From Bacteroidales bacterium UBA1184 (GTDB lineage Bacteria > Bacteroidota > Bacteroidia > Bacteroidales > ML635J-15): DNA of 64,000 nt. Position 1 is the stretch's first letter, and each line of letters opens with the position of its first letter. The stretch covers positions 21,188 through 85,187 of the forward strand of contig DBYO01000049.1 of the NCBI GenBank assembly GCA_002310235.1, read 5' to 3'. The position numbers and the translations under genes are program-made. The notes under the pieces were generated by a model. It saw nothing but the letters and a program-made list of their open reading frames with translations, had not been told where the DNA came from and ran no database searches. Below are positions 59,055 through 64,000 of this stretch, piece after piece.

Positions 59055-60327
59055 GTCGTTTGTATATATATTGCTGATAGTTGTGCTCGCATCGTTAGGC
59101 GGCTGCTTTACTTTGCCGCAGAATAATGCTACATCTAATGCTGTCCAGTCTAAGTCAAATGCTTCCGATTTTTCGGCAATGTACAATCCTAGCAGTTCTG
59201 TTGTGAATCCTCAGATCGCGACAGCAGTTCTGTCCGAAAATGAAGCCGATGTTTTCTTTAGGATTAGGACACAGGAAATAAAAAACGCTCTAGCAAATCC
59301 TTTAAATAAAGAATTTGGTCTGTATGTGAAATATTATCTTCGCCGTGCCGATGATTTCCATATTGTCGATACCGCTTCTATGCGATTTAGCTTTAATGTG
59401 TTAGACGGAGAATACGTGTATGGCCATTTCAAAATTGGAATTAGAGAAAATATTCGCTATAAGTTGGTTGTTGATTTTGTAAACATGCAATACAATGTCC
59501 GCAAGCGGCTTTTATGTGATATAAAGAACACACAAGGTTTCCATGATGGCAACTTTATGGTAAAAACTCTTTCTGGAGAGATTCTTTTTTCAAATGTAGT
59601 GAGGTCTGGTCAGCCTATCCGCGTGTTTGGTCCACGTAATAAGGAAACTGTTGATGTGGAGTATTATGCACAGAAACCATATGTTCCTCTATCTCCGTAT
59701 TGGAGTTCTTCTTTAAAATCCGCGACTATTCCTGATTCCGTTTTCAGGTATAGATTTGGCGATACTATAAGTTTTGAGGCTCCTGGCTTATATGCATTGG
59801 GTTCTACGCAAAAGAATGATAAATTTGGCATAGTGGTTACTAAAAATCTTATGTATCCTAATGTAACTACTGTTGCCGATATGCTTGAACCAATGAAACT
59901 TATATGTACAGGACGCGAATATGAATTGATTGATTCTTCTTCAAATACCAAAAAGTCCGTCGATGCTTTTTGGCTTGGACTATCGAAGAACGAAAAGAAT
60001 GCCAAGGAGCAGATACGTGTTTTTTATAGCCGCGTTGCATTGTCAAACATGCTGTTTGCCAGTAGCGATGAGGGGTGGCGTACCGATCGGGGGATGATAT
60101 ATATTATGTTGGGGCCTCCAACAGTCGTTAATATTACGCCTACTAGTGAGGAGTGGTCGTATGGTAGCGGCCAGCAAAGCATGGTGTTTACTTTTGAAAA
60201 TTATTCGGGACTTCGTAACGACTTTTCGTTGCTTAGGTCTAATACATATCAGTCTATCTGGCAGCAGGTACTGGCAACCTGGCGGTCGGGTAAAATATTT
60301 ACAGTATCAAAATTGAACAATGAGTGA
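59044..60327 (+). CDS. GWxTD-domain lipoprotein
   Basis: 427 residues from a GTG start (59044), overlapping the giant protein by 11 bases. Lipoprotein signal (LLIVVLASLGGCFT, cysteine near 21). The C-terminal domain carries the name-giving motif in DEGWRTDRGMIYIMLGPP, followed by EEWSYG and the typical FTFENYSG. GWxTD proteins are frequent in Bacteroidota envelopes, function unknown. It overlaps rlmB by 8 bases. A later start at an ATG would remove the signal, so GTG is kept. Confidence 0.9.
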   Translation: MNTRSFVYILLIVVLASLGGCFTLPQNNATSNAVQSKSNASDFSAMYNPSSSVVNPQIATAVLSENEADVFFRIRTQEIKNALANPLNKEFGLYVKYYLRRADDFHIVDTASMRFSFNVLDGEYVYGHFKIGIRENIRYKLVVDFVNMQYNVRKRLLCDIKNTQGFHDGNFMVKTLSGEILFSNVVRSGQPIRVFGPRNKETVDVEYYAQKPYVPLSPYWSSSLKSATIPDSVFRYRFGDTISFEAPGLYALGSTQKNDKFGIVVTKNLMYPNVTTVADMLEPMKLICTGREYELIDSSSNTKKSVDAFWLGLSKNEKNAKEQIRVFYSRVALSNMLFASSDEGWRTDRGMIYIMLGPPTVVNITPTSEEWSYGSGQQSMVFTFENYSGLRNDFSLLRSNTYQSIWQQVLATWRSGKIFTVSKLNNE

Positions 60328-61069
60328 TTTTATTTTTGGAATAAGGCCTGTGCTCGAGGCAATAAATGCTGGGCAGCAGATTGACAAGGTTCTTGTAAGG
60401 CAGAACATGACGGGTGACCTTTCGGTGGAACTTATGGCTACGTTGCGACGCAACAAACTGAATATACAGTATGTGCCAGCCGAAAAACTTGACAAGATTA
60501 CAAACCGAAATCATCAAGGGGTGGTGGCATACATTTCTCCAGTTTCGTATCAGAACCTTGAAAATGTTGTGATGTCTGCTTTTGAAGAAGGGCGTAATCC
60601 TATTGTTGTAATCCTTGATGGAATTACCGATGTACGCAACTTTGGTGCTATCGCCCGTACATGCGAATGTGCTGGAGTGACAGCCATCGTGATTCCTGAA
60701 ACTAATTCGGCAAGAATTACCGAGGATGCAATAAAGACTTCGGCGGGTGCACTATACAATATTCCTGTATGTCGCGAAAAAAATCTGGTTGATTCAGTTC
60801 TCTTCCTTCAACAAAGTGGTTTCACGGTGTATGCTGCTACCGAAAAGACAGAAAATGTGGTTTATAACGAGGATTTTTCACAGCCTACGGCATTGATTAT
60901 GGGCGCCGAGGATGTCGGTGTTTCGAAGACTATGCAGAAACGCGCCGATAGGCTTGTTAAGATACCTATGTACGGCAAGACAGAGTCTCTCAATGTTTCA
61001 GTGTCAACAGCTGTATTGGTGTACGAGGTGGTGCGTCAGCAAAGTGCAAATAAAAATGATGTTAAATAG
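60320..61069 (+). CDS. rlmB: 23S rRNA (guanosine-2'-O)-methyltransferase, TrmH/SpoU family
   Basis: 249 residues. N-terminal substrate-binding domain (FIFGIRPVLEAINAGQQIDK, NHQGVVAYISP) and a SPOUT knot: VILDGITDVRNFGAIARTCE, KTSAGALYNIPV, LIMGAEDVGVS and KIPMYGKTESLNVSVSTAVL. It is expected to methylate G2251 of 23S rRNA, but other TrmH targets are possible. It overlaps the end of the GWxTD gene by 8 bases. Confidence 0.92.
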   Translation: MSDFIFGIRPVLEAINAGQQIDKVLVRQNMTGDLSVELMATLRRNKLNIQYVPAEKLDKITNRNHQGVVAYISPVSYQNLENVVMSAFEEGRNPIVVILDGITDVRNFGAIARTCECAGVTAIVIPETNSARITEDAIKTSAGALYNIPVCREKNLVDSVLFLQQSGFTVYAATEKTENVVYNEDFSQPTALIMGAEDVGVSKTMQKRADRLVKIPMYGKTESLNVSVSTAVLVYEVVRQQSANKNDVK

Positions 61070-61087
61070 TATTAAAAAATAAGATAT

Positions 61088-62605
61088 ATGCAAAAGGTTA
61101 TTAAATCGGCTTTGATTTCCGTGTTCGACAAGCACGATTTGGATTTGGTTGTCAAGAATTTGAGCAACTATGGTGTAAAAATTTATTCTACTGGGGGAAC
61201 CTATGATTTTATTTCTTCTCTCGACGTTGAGGTTACAAAGGTTGAGGATGTTACAGGTTATCCATCTATTCTTGACGGCAGGGTAAAGACTTTGCATCCT
61301 AAGATTTTTGGCGGTATTCTTGCTGTTCGTGAAGAAGAAAGCCATATGGAACAGGTTGCTCAGTATGAAATTCCAGAAATTGATCTTGTTATTGTTGACT
61401 TGTATCCGTTTGAGCAGACGGTGAAGTCTAATGCTTCGGAAAGCGATATCATTGAGAAAATTGATATAGGTGGAATTTCGTTGATAAGGGCAGCCGCCAA
61501 GAACTATAAGGATGTTTTGATTGTTTCGCATAAGGGACAATATCAGGAGCTTTGCAATATTATTGAAGAAAACGGATGTTCTACCGATCTCGAAACTCGT
61601 CGTAGATTCGCTCGCGAAGCGTTTGGTATAAGTTCTAATTACGATTCCGCAATTTTTAATTGGTTCGACGATAATTCAATGTCACAACTAAAACTTTCGC
61701 AGCGTGAATATATGCCTTTGCGCTATGGCGAGAATCCTCATCAGGAAGCAAAATTCTTCGGTAATTTCGACGATATGTTCCATAAACTTCACGGTAAGGA
61801 GGTTAGTTACAACAATATTCTCGATATTGATGCTGGTATAAACCTCATACGCGAATTCGAAGATACGACAGTTGCAATACTCAAGCACAACAATGCATGC
61901 GGTATTGCCACACGCAGTACTTTGCTTAAGGCATGGAAAGATGCTCTTGCCTGCGACCCAGTGTCGGCATATGGAGGTATAATTGTCACAAACCGTCCTA
62001 TTGATCGTGAGGTAGCCCAGGAAATCAATAAGATTTTCTTTGAGGTTATAATAGCTCCCGATTTTACAAAAGAGGCCCTCGAGGTGCTAGAGCAGAAGAA
62101 AAACCGCATAATCCTTGTTCAAAAGCATAATAATGTATCGAAACATGTGTTGCGCAGTGCAATAAATGGCGTTTTGGTGCAAGATAGAGATACTCGTATC
62201 GAAGGTATGGATGATTTGAAGTATGTTACCAACGAGAAACCAACCGGTGCACAAATTCAGGATTTATTCTTTGCCAATAAGATTGTGAAGAGCACCAAGT
62301 CGAATGCCATTGTTTTGGTCAAGAATGCTCAGCTTCTCGCAAGCGGAACAGGCCAGACTTCGCGTGTTGATGCTTTGAAACAGGCTATCGAAAAGGCAAA
62401 GAGTTTCGGATTTGAACTCGAAGGCGCTGTCATGGCTTCTGATGCTTTCTTCCCGTTTGCCGATTCTATCGAAATAGCATACAAGGAAGGAATTTCGGCT
62501 GTTATTCAGCCAGGTGGCTCTATCCGCGACGAGGATACAATAAACTACTGCAATGAGAACAAGATTCCTATGGTTTTCACAGGAATAAGACATTTCAGGC
62601 ACTAA
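61088..62605 (+). CDS. purH: AICAR formyltransferase / IMP cyclohydrolase
   Basis: 505 residues. Catalyses the last two steps of IMP synthesis using 10-formyl-THF (the FolD product). IMPCH part: ALISVFDK, KIYSTGGT, DGRVKTLHPKIFGGIL, VDLYPFEQT, IDIGGISLIRAAAKNY. AICARFT part: LRYGENPHQEAKFFG, ILKHNNACGIATR, DPVSAYGGIIV, RVDALKQAIEKA, SDAFFPFADSIEIAYKEGIS and PGGSIRDEDTINYC. The length and motifs are complete. panB starts 24 bases downstream. Confidence 0.97.
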   Translation: MQKVIKSALISVFDKHDLDLVVKNLSNYGVKIYSTGGTYDFISSLDVEVTKVEDVTGYPSILDGRVKTLHPKIFGGILAVREEESHMEQVAQYEIPEIDLVIVDLYPFEQTVKSNASESDIIEKIDIGGISLIRAAAKNYKDVLIVSHKGQYQELCNIIEENGCSTDLETRRRFAREAFGISSNYDSAIFNWFDDNSMSQLKLSQREYMPLRYGENPHQEAKFFGNFDDMFHKLHGKEVSYNNILDIDAGINLIREFEDTTVAILKHNNACGIATRSTLLKAWKDALACDPVSAYGGIIVTNRPIDREVAQEINKIFFEVIIAPDFTKEALEVLEQKKNRIILVQKHNNVSKHVLRSAINGVLVQDRDTRIEGMDDLKYVTNEKPTGAQIQDLFFANKIVKSTKSNAIVLVKNAQLLASGTGQTSRVDALKQAIEKAKSFGFELEGAVMASDAFFPFADSIEIAYKEGISAVIQPGGSIRDEDTINYCNENKIPMVFTGIRHFRH

Positions 62606-62629
62606 AAACAGACTATTAAACTTACCATT

Positions 62630-63442
62630 ATGTCGGTACATAAGGAAATAAAGAAGGTTACGACTCACATTCTTCAGGAAATGAAGAATCGTGGCGAAAA
62701 GATTTCGATGCTCACAGCATACGACTATAGTATGGCAAAAATTATCGACAAGGCAGGTATTGACGTAATACTTGTCGGTGATTCTGCTTCGAATGTGATG
62801 GCTGGCTACGAAACGACCTTGCCGATAACTCTCGACGAGATGATTTACCATGCCAAAAGCGTTGTCCGCGCTGTCGATAGGGCATTGGTGGTTGTGGATT
62901 TGCCGTTTGGAACCTATCAGAGCAACTCCAAAGAGGCTTTGTCGTCGGCAATACGCATAATGAAGGAAACTGGTGCAGGTGCCGTGAAACTAGAAGGCGG
63001 AATGGAATCAGAAGAGTCCATCAAGCGAATTTTGTCGGCAGGTATTCCTATTATGGGACATCTGGGTCTGACCCCACAGAGTATAAACAAGTTTGGAACC
63101 TATGCTGTTCGTGCCAAGGATGATGAGGAGGCTTCTCGCTTGGTTGAAGATGCATATCTGCTTCAGGAATTGGGTTGCTTTGCAATTGTGTTGGAAAAGA
63201 TTCCAGCTAGCCTTACATCGCGCATTGTTTCTGAAATCAAGATTCCGATCATTGGTATTGGTGCTGGTGCTGCCGACGGACAGGTGCTTGTAATGCATGA
63301 TATGCTTGGTATTACTCAGGAGTTCTCTCCACGCTTCCTGCGTCGCTATGCCGACCTGGACAAGGTTATTACCGATGCGGTATCAAATTACATCAGCGAT
63401 GTAAAGTCGGAGAATTTTCCGAACGAACAGGAACAGTACTGA
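62630..63442 (+). CDS. panB: 3-methyl-2-oxobutanoate hydroxymethyltransferase
   Basis: 270 residues. Makes ketopantoate from 2-ketoisovalerate with methylene-THF, the first committed step of pantothenate. Seen: KISMLTAYDYSMAKIIDKAG, the metal aspartate in LVGDSASNVMAGYETTLPIT, VVVDLPFGTYQ, AVKLEGG, GHLGLTPQSINKFGTYAVRA, CFAIVLEKIP and GIGAGAADGQVLVMHDMLG. No other pan gene is present; the shared theme with purH and folD is C1-folate use. Confidence 0.96.
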   Translation: MSVHKEIKKVTTHILQEMKNRGEKISMLTAYDYSMAKIIDKAGIDVILVGDSASNVMAGYETTLPITLDEMIYHAKSVVRAVDRALVVVDLPFGTYQSNSKEALSSAIRIMKETGAGAVKLEGGMESEESIKRILSAGIPIMGHLGLTPQSINKFGTYAVRAKDDEEASRLVEDAYLLQELGCFAIVLEKIPASLTSRIVSEIKIPIIGIGAGAADGQVLVMHDMLGITQEFSPRFLRRYADLDKVITDAVSNYISDVKSENFPNEQEQY

Positions 63443-63458
63443 CAAACTTTGTTGTATC

Positions 63459-64000
63459 ATGGCTGAAAATCAGAATACAACTATTGATATTCTTTACGAA
63501 GACAATCATATAATTGCTGTTAACAAGCAGGCCGGTCAGATTGTGCAAGGTGACAATACTGGCGACAAGCCATTGTCTGAGATATTGAAATCATATATAA
63601 AGGAACGAGATCACAAACCTGGGAATGTTTTTCTCGGTGTTCCGCATCGTATCGACCGTCCAGTGAGCGGAGTGGTGCTTTTCGCAAAGACGAGCAAGGC
63701 ATTGACTCGTTTGAGCGAACTTTTCCGCACAAAGGATGCTCATAAGACATATCTTGCAGTTGTAGGCAACAAGCCACCAAAGGATAGCGATACTCTTGTC
63801 GATTACATATATAGAAATGTAAAACAGAACAAGTCGTATGTAGTTGACGAGAAGCATCCTGAAGCCAAACGCTCCAGTTTGTCATATAAAGTAGTAGGTC
63901 ATTCGGAGCGTTATTATTTGCTTGAGGTTGACTTGCATACCGGGCGGCATCATCAGATTCGTTGCCAACTCGCAAACATGGGGTGTCCTATTCGTGGCGA
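63459..64000 (+). CDS. RluD/RluA-family pseudouridine synthase, cut by window edge
   Basis: The ATG at 63459 (MAENQNTTIDILYEDNHIIA) opens a frame that runs off the right edge after 180 codons. Motifs: VNKQAGQIVQG, the catalytic aspartate in VPHRIDRPVSGVVLFAKT, KTYLAVV and the LHTGRHHQIRCQLANMGCPI block. No S4 domain precedes the catalytic core, which fits the shorter RluA-type members. It isomerises uridine in rRNA or tRNA; the target cannot be told. It starts 16 bases after panB. Confidence 0.92.
   Translation, partial: MAENQNTTIDILYEDNHIIAVNKQAGQIVQGDNTGDKPLSEILKSYIKERDHKPGNVFLGVPHRIDRPVSGVVLFAKTSKALTRLSELFRTKDAHKTYLAVVGNKPPKDSDTLVDYIYRNVKQNKSYVVDEKHPEAKRSSLSYKVVGHSERYYLLEVDLHTGRHHQIRCQLANMGCPIRG

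Overview
The window reads as a chromosomal segment of a Bacteroidales bacterium (phylum Bacteroidota). Direct evidence is the recurring promoter -7 box TAnnTTTG upstream of most transcription units, with few strong Shine-Dalgarno sequences. Two giant secreted proteins end in a gliding-motility-type (type IX secretion, type B) C-terminal domain. There are many small lipoproteins, a GWxTD protein, a Bacteroidota-style long LepB and a BT_3928-like DoxX protein. No integrase, transposase, phage gene, CRISPR array or recognisable defence island was seen. The two edge genes are cut: a KefB-type antiporter at the left and an RluD-type pseudouridine synthase at the right.

Layout. 0-2.6 kb: antiporter fragment, folD, and two tandem paralogous lipoproteins that each carry a related 3' hairpin. 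2.7-10.4 kb: the most unusual block, mostly on the minus strand. It holds a VWA protein with a degenerate metallopeptidase domain, a MoxR-type AAA+ ATPase, a YD-like exported protein, four copies of an unrecognised ~240-residue family, a small membrane protein and an SGNH hydrolase. 10.4-15.9 kb: four-helix-bundle/zinc-finger protein, CYTH protein, ffh, tRNA-Thr(CGU), and a marC / PQ-loop / CoA-transferase operon preceded by a cobalamin riboswitch. 15.9-19.8 kb: dapB, lepB, a second signal-peptidase-like protein without the catalytic lysine, and wbqC. 19.8-27.7 kb (minus): a ROK protein, then a compact operon yfhO-dapF-PHP-ispG-pepP. 28.0-43.6 kb: two type IX adhesin operons around a divergent pgk, an InlB-repeat lipoprotein and an M3 peptidase. 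43.6-64 kb: a membrane protein, ribF-lptF, ribBA, two lipoproteins, tmk-doxX-tpiA, then prmA, a 1545-residue exported protein, GWxTD, rlmB, purH, panB and rluD.

How the genes fit together. Much of the window is core metabolism: folate C1 (folD), lysine/peptidoglycan (dapB, dapF), isoprenoids (ispG), riboflavin/FAD (ribBA, ribF), purines (purH), pantothenate (panB), glycolysis (pgk-like, tpiA) and dTTP (tmk). The envelope theme is strong: lepB for Sec export, lptF-like LPS transport, lipoproteins, and type IX cargo with SprB and PKD repeats. The best candidates for undescribed biology are the MoxR/VWA neighbourhood with its four-copy protein family, the B12 riboswitch in front of a CoA-transferase operon, and the pseudo-LepB overlapping the active lepB. 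All function calls are from reading motifs by eye; no database search was run.
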